A program made the translations under genes and the position numbers. This document shows, piece after piece, positions 23,388 through 34,574 of a stretch of 64,000 nucleotides of DNA. The notes under the pieces were generated by a model that did not search any database, was not told where the DNA came from, and saw nothing but the letters and a program-made list of their open reading frames with translations. Position 1 is the first letter of the stretch; every line of letters starts with the position of its first letter. This stretch comes from Isoetes taiwanensis (taxonomy: Eukaryota; Streptophyta; Lycopodiopsida; Isoetales; Isoetaceae), in assembly GCA_021234155.1 (NCBI GenBank), contig JAJEKV010000046.1, forward strand, positions 4,799,665-4,863,664, written 5' to 3'.

Positions 23388-23884
23388 GTAGCAAAATAAC
23401 AAAGGGGTTCCAGGGGGATTTCATATGGATGTAAAAAAAACAATTCCTGAAACCATAGACCATAAATCCCTAAAACAATTGAATGGGTTGTTATAAAAAA
23501 AAAAAAACATAAATTCAAGATAAAGAATAATCATATTAGCTCACTGGATATATTGGTTAAGGTAGACTTATTAGGACATTGAGTTATTTTGATAGAGGTT
23601 TGAGCCCTCGTATTTCATATTCTAGAATCTTAGGCAAAGCCGTATAGAGGTTCGATATTCCCGCAAAACCTTAGGCAAAATCGTATTTCATATTTCACAA
23701 TCATAGGCGCCCCCAATCATAAATGACTATAAGCGAAATGAGAGGTGCCCAGAGGCCCCAACATACGATCTGGGTTGTAGGATCGACGAATCCGATGACT
23801 GTGGTAGTTAGGTTGCACCTCGTTTAGAATATGTAGCAAAATAACAGGGGGTTCCAGGGGGATCTGATATGGATGTAAAAAAAA
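23388..23884 (+). repeat. tRNA-like repeat, one complete 445-bp unit plus start of the next
   Basis: Type unit. It runs GTAGCAAAATAAC ... GGATGTAAAA (A-run 1), CAATTCCTGAAACCATAGACC ... GGGTTGTTATAAAA (A-run 2), CATAAATTCAAGATAAAG, an A-box-like TAGCTCACTGG (23537-23547), a B-box-like GGTTTGAGCCC 49 bases further (GGTTCGAGCCC in other copies), TATTAGGACATTGAG between them, and a 3' half ending GTGCACCTCGTTTAGAATAT at 23832. The next unit begins at 23833 and is cut at A-run 1. Polymerase III-type boxes plus A-runs suggest a tRNA-derived SINE-like module. Confidence 0.85.
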
Positions 23885-24018
23885 ACAAGGTGCTGCGCAC
23901 GGAGGGTTGCCCAAGAGTGCATTTTCAATTTGATTGTTTCGTGTTAGATCTTCTTTGTTTAAACCAAGAGTGCATTTTCGGGTTGATTGTTTCGTGTTGG
24001 ATCTTCTTTGTTTAATAT
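23885..24018 (+). repeat. 28-bp hairpin motif and 53-bp tandem duplication
   Basis: ACAAGGTGCTGCGCAC and GGAGGGTTGCCC (also at 3995-4022, minus). It is followed by two copies of AAGAGTGCATTTTC ... GATTGTTTCGTGTTRGATC ... TTCTTTGTTTAA spaced 53 bases. Confidence 0.8.
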
Positions 24019-24969
24019 CGAGCCATGTGAATGGTATAATTATAGGGATTTGTTTTCCTAGCCTAAAAGTGTTCGCATTTTAAAGCTAAAATACCACTAA
24101 CAAGGAATAGAATTTCACTACATGCAAAATTGGACTTGCATATGGATGACACTTCATGCAATTGTTGCCTTTTGAAGTTTTCAGTATCTTATTCATGAGT
24201 GTTGTGAGCATTTTCGAGTATCCATGATGCTTCTTCCGTACATATCGGATGTTGGTATGGTGATGGTTGCCCACAATTTGATGCACACGATAAATAACCA
24301 ACCAACTTGATGTGCGATGGCTTTAGTGATGTCGGTTTGTAGTCCCACTTAGTAGAGAAAGAAAGGCTGCATAGAAGACATAAGAGCCATGTCCAACAAT
24401 AAAGCAATTGTCACCCGGTTAGGGGTTCGAGCAAAGACCCATCGAAACAGGGCTGACTTGATTCTTCGGCAATAGCGATTTGAAGCGGGTTTTGGCGCAT
24501 ATGCCGGCTTATATACGGAATATGCCAAAAACCCATATATGAGCAAGGGTTTGCCCCCCCTCGGGGCAACCCAAACATGCATTCGTTTAAGCATGAGAAC
24601 TCAACCAAATTCATCGGAGGCATGCATCATTTGTAGGTGAACATGGACATGTTGATAAGCATTGCCAAAAGCACTATTGGCCACACTTTGAGATGAGCAC
24701 TACCCAATAGGAGAACAAGCTAATTTGTTTGTTGGCATAAGAAGCAACCGATGATAGATTTCTCATAAACCACAACTCAATTCAATTTTCCTTTGGAATG
24801 GTGCCATATGGTATGACGTACAAAATTGATAGCATCTCATAAAGACATATGGCGGACATTGAATAAGAGCTTAATCTCTTATATTGACCTAATGATCTTT
24901 GAAATTTGCAAACATTGATGTGATATCCTATCCTATAAAATTATACTGTTTGTCTGTTTTGTATGTCGC
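24019..24969. other. No gene; contains GGGTTGCCCC motif copy 2 (24516-24574, minus)
   Basis: The minus strand at 24516-24574 reads TTTGGGTTGCCCCGAGG, GGGGCAAACCC, then GGGTTTTTGGCATATTCC, matching the other three copies. Beyond it the minus strand carries ACCCGCTTCAAATCGC, loosely like the sequence beside copy 3. Open frames here are not supportable as genes. Confidence 0.6.
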
Positions 24970-25385
24970 CCTAAGGCCCTTTTTCCACGGTAGTCTTATC
25001 TCTAAAAGTCACATATTTTATCCAATGATGTTTGCCCACCTATTGTCTTAAAAGTAAATCACTTTTCCACTATAAAAATAAGACATGTCTGGTTCGGAAT
25101 AGGTTTGGATACCAAATGGAGTCTTATTTTTATTAGGGGTTTCCCCATACTAAAATAAGACACCTAGTCTTATTTGAATATATAACTAAAATAACTAAAA
25201 ATAAGGCGTGTCTTATTTTTTTCAAGCTTTCCACAGCATTTTTGGTGGTGTCATATTTTATGACTACCATGCGGTGGAAAACAAATTTAGATTGTGTGTC
25301 TCATTTTTGGCCTTGGGTCATAAATGGTGTCTTATATGGTATATGGCGACCATATTTTGTATTCTTGTGGAAAAAGGGGGGCCTA
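24970..25385. repeat. Long imperfect fold-back centred near 25141
   Basis: The centre is GTCTTATTTTTATTAGGGG, loop TTT, CCCCATACTAAAATAAGAC. Further out GGCCCTTTTTCCACGG and GGTAGTC (left) pair with GACTACCATGCGGTGG and GTGGAAAAAGGGG (right). GTCTTATTTT-like words recur through both arms. Probably a decayed MITE or fold-back element; no clear target duplication. Confidence 0.6.
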
Positions 25386-26762
25386 ATTTAGGCTTAGATT
25401 CAAGATTCTTTAGCCCTAAATCCGAAGGGAGGATTTGAGCTTCTTTCAAGTCCCAGGTCGTACCCTTTCACCGATCCCCTTCATCCCTCACCGCGGATGT
25501 AGGGGTGTGTGTCAATTTAGGGCGTGTTGAAGATCTTAGTAATCTTGTAGCAAGATTTAACTTCCGGCAATTCTTGATTCTTTCACATCGATTTGGCCGA
25601 AATGATCAACGACAAATGACGGTCTGGTGTAGGTATGTCGATTGGACTCTAGAATTGCTTTGCGGCTATGGGAATGGCCTGGTTTTCAAAAGAGTGGCAA
25701 AGTTCAAGAAGTTTATCTACGGGCCCCGGCCGAATCGAACAACTTGATTTGATAGCTCCAGAGGTATTTCTTCTCCGTATATATGCTAAGGGGAGCTAGG
25801 CGAAAGCTGTCTTCCGGACGATTTGAAGTTATCAAATCAAAGCTTATGCATTATGGGGCATTTGCAAATCTGCCATGAAGATATCCCACTCAAATCAGAG
25901 CTTTTGGGCATGGCATGAAATAAGAAATAGCACAAAAATCTTTCCTATAGATCTCTTCTTCACGGATGTTAAATTTTGTTATCTCTTCTTCGGTTTGCCG
26001 ACTAAATGGTTTACATGCCCTATAATTACGTGCTATTCTGCATGCATGTACATACGCTTTGAATTTTGGCATGGGGCAAATACATCCATATACGTTATAT
26101 CAAAGGCATGAGCGTGAATAGCGCTTTTGATGATCTACTGAGGCGGATGCAAATCATCAATCAAAAGGGCATTGGAGGTTTTGTCTACAATGAAGCAGGT
26201 TAGCAACTTGAACTGGATTTAGTAGCATTTGTACCCTGATTGTGAATACTAATGTTATTACGATGCATCAAATGTTTTAGCTTTCTGAAAGATTGAAACC
26301 CCAAGCTCTGTTTGTTTGGTTGTTTTGCAGGAAACGTTTGACAGGACATATTATAAAGGCATTATATGAAAATGTGAGCTACATAATACTTCACGATAAT
26401 TTTGATGCAGCATCATATAAGAGATGTTAAAAACGGCCCTCTATGCAATAAGAGAAATATACACCATACCATTTTGATTATTTTTAATGGTTTACTCTAA
26501 GCTCTTTCTCATACTGCACAACTCTACTTCCAAAACCCATTGTGCTTTAGACTTTTGTATCTGCTAAGAGTTACTCCCACATATTCCTATATATTATAAA
26601 GTTTTACTGTAAGTATGTGTTATTTGGAAAAGACTATTGTAATGATTTTGAACCCGGTATCTGATTGATATATGCCCATGTATGCTGTCATAAGCATGGT
26701 AAATCCATGATGTGTTGCAACAATGAAACGTCTTTCAGATACATGTTTCTTATTTAAAAAAA
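25386..26762 (+). other. No recognised gene; one possible first exon at 26111-26203
   Basis: At 26111 an ATG opens 'SVNSAFDDLLRRMQI' and 'INQKGIGGFVYNEA', ending at a GCAG|GTTAGC donor near 26203. An acceptor-like TTTTGCAG near 26330 is followed by 'ETFDRTYYKGII' and a stop. The sequence looks exonic but I do not recognise it. Another open frame at 25505-25747 has no domain. Confidence 0.3.
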
Positions 26763-27245
26763 ATGCTCAAACTAAATGTTTTCTCATGGAATGCCATGAT
26801 TCTTTACGTGGAGAATAGCTGCATCAAGAAAACCTACCAGCTCTTTGAAAACATGCATTGTCAAGATGTGATGCCACAGCAGAATGAGGTATCTTGGAAT
26901 GTCATGATTGCAGCACATGCACAACACTGCCAAAGGAAAGATGCACTCCAAATGCTTAAGGAAATGCAAACAAAAGGTTTTGTCCCCTTTTAGTAGTAAT
27001 TTGTTTGACGATAGCCACACTGGTTTAGTGGATCTTGATTGTCATTGGTTTGTCTTCATTGCAAATTACAATTGCAATGCACATTCTATGAAGCACTACG
27101 GCTGAATGATTGACCTTCTTGACAGGATAGGATGGTTTTGTGAATTCCCTGCGGGGCAAACATGTTGCACGACATGCATTTGACTTGGACCTAGAAAAAT
27201 GCAAACATGCATTTTACTTGCATGATACGCAGTAAATTAACTGAA
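26763..27245 (+). pseudogene. PPR (PLS/E-type) gene remnant
   Basis: Open frame 26763-26993 reads 'LNVFSWNAMILYVENSCIKK', 'TYQLFENMHCQDVMP', 'NEVSWNVMIAAHAQH', 'DALQMLKEMQTKGFVP', i.e. degenerate L and S repeats. In other frames the text goes on: 'DSHTGLVDLDCHWFVF', 'SMKHYG', stop, 'MIDLLDRIGW', and finally 'GKHVARHAFDLDLEKCKHAF', which fits the E motif that follows the last repeat. No DYW domain. Several frame changes and stops: dead. PPR proteins act on organelle transcripts. Not part of the 1-298 fragment, since the repeats differ. Confidence 0.8.
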
Positions 27246-27582
27246 CTGGTTTGACATTTCAATCCTCTTTCTAAAGGACATGGAATTTTGAGGCATGATA
27301 TTGGACATGCTAAACACTTACAAATAGTCTTTGAGGAAAATGACTATGCTGCAAGGAGAATCAATGCTAATAATATCTTAGCTATTCACTTTAAAAGTTA
27401 TAGCCACAATTGGAATGTAGAACGAAAACACATATTCTTATTCCTCATGGACGACCTTTATGTTTGAAATCTTATTAATTTGTATGTATATGTCAAATGT
27501 CTATCTAGCCTATTATGAGGCATGTAATAAGGTCTTGTACCATTTTTTATCAATAAAATATAAAAATCTTGCCTTCAAAAAA
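27246..27582. other. No gene recognised
   Basis: AT-rich sequence ending ATAAAATATAAAAATC, CTTGCCTTC and an A-run, reminiscent of a retroposed 3' end with poly(A). Confidence 0.4.
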
Positions 27583-28059
27583 AAAAAAACTAGCAAAAGG
27601 CACGCCAGAAGGCTTTAGCAAGGTAAGAGTTGCTAAGTTTTTATTTAGGCTTGAGATACTTTTACCTTTGGGGCATTGTTGAAAAAGCATCCTTCTTGAT
27701 AAGAGGCACGGCCTGTGAATACAGGAATAGCAGCGATGAAAGCTCCATCTCCACATCTTGTTCTTCCCTGTTGTTATCAACTAGCAAACTAGATAAGAGA
27801 TGATGGCTTGTTTTGGGAGCAAAGAGACAGGCATGGATTAGGTGGAAAAAAAACTGAATCACATCACCAGAATGGTGGCCTTGCCCGAAGGAGGCCAGAA
27901 AATGTGGAAGAACTAAGATTCTAGAATTTTGACCCATCGCTTGGGAATCGCTCGTAACTGCCCAGCACTACCCATGCACAAGGTGGAATTTCCATGAATT
28001 TTCAAATTGCTTCAAAGTCTCAACTCGTGTTTGTGTAAACGTGCCAAAAAGAGAAAAAG
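27583..28059 (-). mobile_element. Small element sharing both termini with the 3.1 kb insertion
   Basis: Left end ACTAGCAAAAGGCACGCC; right end GCTTCAAAGTCTCAACTCG, GTTTGTGTAAACGTGCC, AAAAAGA. The right end matches the last 50 bp before 11295 (GCTTCAAAGTGTCCACTTG, GTTTGTGCAAACGTGCT, AAAAAGA). Read on the minus strand it begins TCTTTTTGGCACGTTT and ends TTTTGCTAG followed by T, a Helitron-like configuration, but there is no 3' hairpin and the base before TC is not A. Confidence 0.5.
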
Positions 28060-30461
28060 AAAATGTGTAGGGAAGATGAGAAAAAAGGGGAAAGGAAAGT
28101 GTGTAGAAAAATAAGAAAGAAGGAAAAGGGGAAAGAGGGATAAAGCAAAAGGCAAAAGGAAGTTTCCGTCCACACGAGTTCCCAACTTACTGGGCACCAT
28201 AAGATATAAGATTACAATTGAGCTCACTTTCAATGCAGTTGACTTACGTTTGGGATTGGGTCGTTTTATAATCACCATGCAAGGATAAGGTTTCCTACTT
28301 GTCATTCAACATGTTGACAAATGATTATGTCCCAGGATTGCTAAAAAGTCTAAACTAGCCATAGGATGCTTGGGGCAATGGAATGTCGGTTGTACGGAAG
28401 AAGTAGATATCCACTATCACATTGAAAAGAAGAAAAGAAACACTATCCCAAGAAGAAAAGAAACACGATGACATTGAAAACAAAACTACTTTGTAAAATT
28501 AAATTAGGATCTAAAAGCACATGGGAGCTAAGAAAAAGAATGAACAGTTAATTAAATTAGCGAATAAGTCTTATCAAATCTATGATTCTCAACAAATAAG
28601 TTGGTAAATATATCTTCTGAAATGTGCACACCCTATTGCCCTCGGAGACTCACATAAAAATGTTAAAATACATGGGAGCTAAAATAAACTTGGCGACCAC
28701 ATTTCACCATGTGCAAAAAGTTCATAAATGACTTGGAGATTCATTGCAAAATGTTATCAGTAAGTAAATAAATATCACAAAACAACATTAAATAACCAAT
28801 TATATAAAATGCCAATGGATTCATTGCCTAGGCAAGGTTTCATCACCTAAGCTATATGTTCTTTTTTGCACGGCAAGTTGTGTCAAATAGGAACTAAAAC
28901 AAAGGCGCGAATTGTTATCGTTTGGAAATAAGCTAATATAGAATACAAACGAAAATGCCGACTATTTTGTTATTTAAACCACGACTCTTTGATGCGAATC
29001 TCAGAGGGGACAAAAATATTGTTACACTTAGATGAAGACTCATTTGAAGACTCATTTTTGCAGGCTGGGCACTTCTCATACAATTTACTCCTATTAAATA
29101 TGTACAATCACCATTCAAGTTAGTCGTTTGTGCTTTATCTTGAAGAAGCTGCACATAATAAGAGCAGAGCTTTGCAACTGAATTATGTCTACTACGGTCC
29201 TTGCATCCTCTTTTCTCATTTGAACGTGAAATGAAAAAGCATATCTCTCATTTTTCTTTGTTAAACAGACATTTGATAATATGTCCATAAGTGAAAAGCA
29301 TTACATGGATATAACTGCATACTGAGACATTAGAGAATATAACATTGAGACAACAGAGAATATGACATTTGACAATGCTCTTCAATGTCAAGCCTTGAGA
29401 AAATCTCAAATGGCTAGATAAACTACATCTGCTAATCTCCCTGAGTTGTTAGCATGGGTGCTTTATCAAACGCAATTAAATTTAATAAGAGCCAATCTGT
29501 CCTATACAATTTTTATCCCATTGTTTTTCAACATGCATCTATCCATCCTAGTCAGTGACACTGCAAGAATGGAAAAATTCGAAGGATGCTACTGTTAAAT
29601 GTCCCCGTACAGCAGAAAGTAGAATATATGTTGTGTGGTCCAAATCTAATCTACAAAGGAGGCAAGTGAAATGAATCTAAAGCTACACATTGACATTCCT
29701 TAATACAGATTGGTACCGGGTGATTGTTCCTGTTTGGCTGTTCAAAAATGGCTTGCTTTCGGATTCCCTAGATAATATACAGATGCTCTAGGAAGCCTCA
29801 AAGCCTAGAGCACCAAAACCTGGAGTATAAAAACAATGTTAAACTCATCTGCTTTGTCCAAGCAAATCACGAAAATAGATCACAAAGTCATCAGTTAACT
29901 CAAGAACTGTTCTATTCTTCCATATTCTTCTATAACAACTTCCCTTGTGCTTCAATTCAAAGGAAATTTTGAAGTTTAATGTTGAAAGGTTGCACGTGAA
30001 GGAAATCCATAACACCTGCAAGAAGTCCCGCCTCTGCAATACATATTAGAGTTCTTAAAGCACTGAACATGAGCTTAAAGTAACAAACAATTGAAAACGA
30101 TCTTGAAATTGAGCTTGAAGAGAATGCGAGATTGAAGAGATTATTTGAACTAGCAAGAAAGAGAGGGAAAACATTATATATCATATTATGGACTCACAAA
30201 AAGGATTTGCTTGTATGCATTCAAAATTCTACAAAGGATTTTACCCAACGTAAGCCTGTGTGTACTGGACCATGTCCAGATAGAATGGTGGATTGCTTTA
30301 TGTACACTGGCACCAAAATTCCCATTGAAAAGCTGAACCCCAAAATGATGAGATTTCTTGGTAGGTTCAGGTTTGCAAACTGAAGGTAAGAGATTCCACT
30401 TGACGTTGAAGTAAACTAGGAAATGTCACTGTCTGTCTTTAAAGAAGAGTAAGTTGCTCAG
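28060..30461. other. Intergenic, no gene recognised
   Basis: AT-rich. A plus-strand frame around 30087-30383 ('NDLEIELEENARLKRLFELA' then 'RKRGKTLYIILWTHKKDLL') looks exon-like and coiled-coil-forming but has no family match I can name. Everything else is short frames without motifs. Confidence 0.45.
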
Positions 30462-30800
30462 ACAGCAGCTACAATGGGTGCAGGTATGGAAGCGAACATT
30501 CCTCCAAATTTCCCAAACAAACTGAAGAAGATCATGAATAGGGCAGCTACTTGAATAATCCTATGGTTTCCAACACTTGTTATTCCATTAAGGCCAGCAT
30601 TTTCCCTGCAAATTGTAGGGAAAATGCTGGCCTTAATGGACGGTGCAACAGGTTGCCATGCCAAAAAGACCATTAAGGACAATAGCCACACCCTAAGAAA
30701 CAAGGAGAACAAAATGTTCATCAAGGTTGCAAATAAGATGGAGGGATGGCACCTGCAAGCCTGGAGATTCCATACAAAGCACCTGTCGACACCATACCTT
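30462..30800 (-). pseudogene. Nucleobase-ascorbate transporter (NAT) fragment
   Basis: Minus strand. 'VSTGALYGISRLAGAIPP' matches the 'ESTG..AISR.AGATPPP' part of plant NATs; then 'VAIVLNGLFGMATCCTV', and after a disrupted stretch 'ENAGLNGITSVGNHRIIQ', 'VAALFMIFFSLFGKFGGMFA', 'SIPAPIVAAV'. NATs are proton-coupled membrane carriers of uracil, xanthine and related bases. Only the part around the signature helices is present, in three frames. The break at 'TVS-VENAGL' is caused by a perfect inverted duplication (separate entry). Upstream NAT exons were not found, so this is a gene piece. Confidence 0.85.
30584..30640. repeat. Perfect 24-bp inverted repeat, 9-nt loop, inside the NAT fragment
   Basis: The left arm 30584-30607 (TCCATTAAGGCCAGCAT...) is the exact reverse complement of the right arm 30617-30640 (...ATGCTGGCCTTAATGGA). 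On the minus strand one arm is the true codons for 'ENAGLNG'; the other is an inverted extra copy. This is the signature of template switching during replication. Confidence 0.95.
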
Positions 30801-31009
30801 GAGAATCGTTTCTCTCGTTTCATAGTTTTTAACAAAGGGATGATTTTATAGATAAAAATTAGAGAGCACCACCTGCTAATCAAATCAAAGAAACATATGG
30901 ATATTTCCATGGATCGGCTCGTTTGCAACATAAAAAGTAGGCGAATATTAGGAAGAAAGGCCTTACCAGAACCACTATGCAGTCCCAAACAGAAGTTCCA
31001 CCTATCTTT

Positions 31010-31470
31010 ACCTGTGCAAGAAGATACCAAAGTATGCCATAAAGTTGGATGCCCTTCCAAGTCTGATTGAAAGTTCTCTAACGTGCACTGCCATGATGGG
31101 CCATCATTCTTATTGATGCTATTAGACATACAGTTTTGTGGAGGAATGGATGCATATATTAGTGTACAAACTGCCATAATATAAGTTCCAGCCGTAGCCA
31201 TGTCATTTATTGTTTCTGCCATAATATCAGTTTTAGCCTTAATCATCTCTTGTTGAAAGAAACCCATTTGAACTTGCACTTGTGTGCATGAAGCCTGGTT
31301 TAAGTATAGTTCGTGCATTGGCAAATAATGCGTCATATTCACGGCCCTTCAAGAGATACATGATAAAGGTAACCAAAGTGCCCAGTCGCAGTCCTGTACA
31401 GAAAATACTCATTAAATAAATAAGAACCCTATAAATGCAGCCATGCAAACAAACAGACCCACCTTTGTGC
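31010..31470 (-). other. Unidentified exon-like frames, minus strand
   Basis: Two overlapping frames: 'LRLGTLVTFIMYLLKGRE' then 'YDALFANARTILKPGF' after a CAG acceptor-like site, and 'IKAKTDIMAETINDMATAG', 'TYIMAVCTLIYASIPPQNC', 'SDLEGHPTLWHTLVSSC' ending at a CACAG|GTAAAG donor near 31010. They lie between the MFS and NAT remnants on the same strand. I cannot assign them to either family. Confidence 0.3.
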
Positions 31471-31574
31471 AAAAAAGAAGCATGACAAACAACATGAATA
31501 CAATGTTGTTATGTTAAGAAATGCATATAAAGTTTAATGTCTAAGCATGAACGCAGTCGTGCTAGCCTTTGCTA

Positions 31575-32165
31575 CTGAATTAAAGGAATCATCATGGTAA
31601 GCCCCATTCCATTTAATGCCCTTGAAAGAGCAACCTGCAGTCCTCATCAATCAGTTAATGTACAACTTCAAAAGCACATGACAACAAAGATGGAAAAGGG
31701 ATGGAAATAATGTTCTGTCTGCCAACTGCCCACGCAGATCTTGCATAAATAAATGCTCTAGGAGCTGTTCAATTTCTACACACTAACAAAACCAACCCAG
31801 CGAAAACAGATGGAGTTCTATACCATTAAGAAGGTAGAGGAAAGTCCAATTGCTAGAGTTGCTGCAGCCCACATAAGAGCTCTAAAAGTTATAACACATG
31901 CATGATCATGACGCATTGCTAAATATGCTGCAAGTAGATAATACAGTGCTTGTATGATAGAGAAGCAATGTAAAAGAACCCAAGGTTGTTGGTGATGCAT
32001 TGAAGGCCAATCCTATCTCCTTATATACACCTGGTAATAATGACTCATCGCCATTTTCCAGTATGGAAGCAATATTCACTAGAATTAACGTCCAGTGTTC
32101 TCTTTCCAAAACCTTGCCATGGTCTAGCAAACAGTCTGCAGATCCATGCAAATCACCAATCAAGT
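31575..32165 (-). pseudogene. MFS (spinster-like) transporter fragment
   Basis: Minus strand. First block: 'LILVNIASILENGDESLLPG', 'VYKEIGLAFNASPTTLGSFT', frame change, 'YLLAAYLAMRHDHACVITF', 'ALMWAAATLAIGLSSTFLMV'. Second exon 31575-31634 is 60 nt in frame: 'VALSRALNGMGLTMMIPLIQ', preceded by a CTGCAG acceptor. This is the N-terminal region of plant MFS proteins related to At4g36790 (family knowledge); later helices are missing. The donor after the second exon reads CAG|TA rather than GT. With the frameshift in the first exon, it is non-functional. Confidence 0.85.
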
Positions 32166-33689
32166 TTTATTGCTTGAATGTTGATACATGAACGGACATT
32201 CAATCATTAAGAAAAGCACTTTATATGATAGGTAAACAAGCATTCAATCATTAAAAAAGGCAATTTATAATGTGGATCAATTTGAAATGAAGAGAGATTT
32301 ATGTCTTATAAATAGCACTTGAAACCAGCAGCTGGCACAAAAATCTATAATTGTACATAAGGAGGCGTAAGACCCTGCTGAATCTTTTACAATCTTTTAG
32401 CGCATCCAGCAACGGCATCATACCGCTGAGAAGTACAAGAAATTTGAGGGACTTAAAAAGAGCTCTTGCAGAGATATGAGCAATGAAAGACTCAAGAAGA
32501 GCCTTTTTTGCAGAGATGCAAGAAGGATCTCCAGCTCTTCATAGCTTATGCAACAAAGCCTCTTTTTGAAGAGGCTTTGAAGAGTTCAAAGCCTCTTTTT
32601 GTTGTTTGGGTGTCAAATAATAATTCTAAGTAATAAATCCAACAAATGAAAGGCACTTCATAACTTAAAAATGCTGCAAGCATTAATATAAGTTAACTGT
32701 TATGCAACCATCCATTAGGCAGTGCCATATTAATGCAACTTAAACTTGGCTGGAAAAGACCGAAGTAGAAAAATTGAATAGTAATGACTTAATGCATCAA
32801 TCATTAGTGGGTGGGTAGAAGAGGGAGGGAGGGAGGGAGGGAGGGACTTCTTATGTGGCCAGAATCAACACGAGCAAAGAGAATTAAAATCTCACTCTCT
32901 TTGCCAATTCAAGTAACAGCGACATCTATTGAAAGGCAAAAAAATACCTCGTACTAAAAAAAAAATGAAGAGCAAGGAAGAGCATGCCTTTCCAGAAGCA
33001 TCATGATGCACCAAAAGGAAACTAAAGATTTTATTGTAAATCTGCAAGAACAAAAAATGCAAGCAATTCTTGCAGAGATATGCAAGAGCAGCAAAGGCAG
33101 CTCTGTTTTCACCATGGTTTTGGGGAATAGGAAGTACATAAATTGCTTATTTGTACTGAAATAAGAATGACTGGAAATAAACTGCCTTTCTATGTTTTTT
33201 CCAGAGAAGTGATTTGGGCTCAATAATCGCAACAGTGGAGAAAATACATACAATCTAGAATCAAATCAGAAGCACCTACTTGGAAGTGCTCTTAGATTAT
33301 GTCTTTCACAGAATTCCTCTTGGCTATAAACCGTTCACCACAAGAGTGCCGAAATCACTGCAATTCAGCAAGAAATGAAACTATGCAGAAGCTTTGTAAA
33401 AAGATAGTAGATCCGGCTACTCAAAACCTCTAATTTACCTCCAAATTCGTCCTCAAAAGCAAATAGGTGTCCTCTTTGCTTTGATTGCCCATCTGCCATA
33501 CCCTAACGGCCTGGCTGCGCGAACAGAGAAGTGGAAAAGATAAAAAGACAAAGAAAAAACATGTGCCGGAACAGGTTCGGCATCCTATTAGATGGACCGA
33601 TGTCAACAAAGGACACCAGAATTCTATAGCCATTTCATATTCTTGGAACGGAGGTTACTGTCGAATACGATGATCCATTACCTGCGGTT
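32166..33689. other. No gene; hairpin and G-quadruplex tract
   Basis: At 32552-32576 CAAAGCCTCTT pairs with AAGAGGCTTTG. At 32822-32846 the plus strand has six successive GGGA units, a strong quadruplex motif. The minus-strand frame at 33430-33633 has no recognised domain. Confidence 0.6.
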
Positions 33690-33935
33690 GCGCCTTCTCC
33701 CATCTCCGTTCTATTTGTTGGCCATTACCTGCGGTTGCGCCTTCTCCCACGCGCCTTCTCCCTTCTCCGTTCTATTTGTTGGCCATTTTCTAATTTCCTC
33801 GACCCTTGATTTATGAAACTAGAGATTTGGTGTAGATTGATGCCACTTCAGATTTTGATGAGGTGAAAATTACACGTGGATAGGCTAGAATTTAAGGAAA
33901 GGCTGTAGGCCCGGTAGGGCTGGTGTGCTAAAAAA
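33690..33935 (+). repeat. A-tailed dispersed repeat, copy 2
   Basis: Partner of 17865-18056. It contains its own duplication: CCATTACCTGCGGTTGCGCC followed by TTCTCCCA... and TCCGTTCTATTTGTTGGCC occur twice about 63 bases apart. Ends TAGGCCCGGTAGGGCTGGTG, TGCT and nine A. Confidence 0.75.
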
Positions 33936-34574
33936 AAATGTCAAAATGTGGCTCAGTAGGTGGGAGAAAAGAAGTATTTGATAAAAAAAACAATTTGCAA
34001 TGTTATCTTTTGGGCTGCAACAATTTTAGAATATTATTAACCCGAATCATACTGTTCTGATCAGAAGCGTTGAAGTGCTCTGATCAGAAGCATTCAAATG
34101 CTCTGGACTAATGGAAATAGAGGGCGTAGTACACGAATATCCTATCCTTTACACTTTGCAAAAAGTGCTTCTATATGTAACTTCTTTGGCACCAGTCAAT
34201 TGATGAACATGTATCTATTTAAATGTCACTTTTTTGGTATCGATGATTGGTCATGTTTTTTAGAATGGGACTATCTTAGACTCATTCAAAATGACATTAT
34301 TGCCTATGCATGTTCAATTTGCATTAAGATACGTATGTTATAATAGGAACATAAGAAATACTAATGTACATTCATATAATAACTCTACTAAAAGCCCTGG
34401 TCAATGGACATACCTATACACTTATGAAAGCATTAAGATACATATGTTATAGTAGGAACATAACAAATACTAATGTACATTCATATAATAACTTTACCAA
34501 AATCCCTGCTCAATGGACACACCTATATACTTAATCAACACACTCAATGGACAAAATTCTAGGTAACTAAAAAC
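33936..34574. repeat. 108-bp tandem duplication (34325-34532) in otherwise empty DNA
   Basis: AAGATACGTATGTTATAATA, GGAACATAAGAAATACTAAT and CAATGGACATACCTATA recur 108 bases later with few changes. No gene in this stretch. Confidence 0.75.

Larger units (their letters stand above)
19786..23500. repeat. Segmental duplication, copy B
   Basis: Partner of 7060-14091. It lacks the 3.1 kb insertion and the second MITE and therefore preserves both pre-insertion sites. It continues past the shared A-run into one complete tRNA-like unit, whereas copy A switches to other DNA at that point. Confidence 0.92.

Noticed and set aside
23388-23832. Group II intron interrupting Rep
   Set aside because: The unit lacks a GTGYG start and a domain V-like hairpin near the 3' end; tandem copies also argue against it.
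30458-31342. 294-codon minus-strand open frame, the longest in the window
   Set aside because: It crosses the NAT remnant partly out of the true frame and an unrelated exon-like block; it is not one protein.
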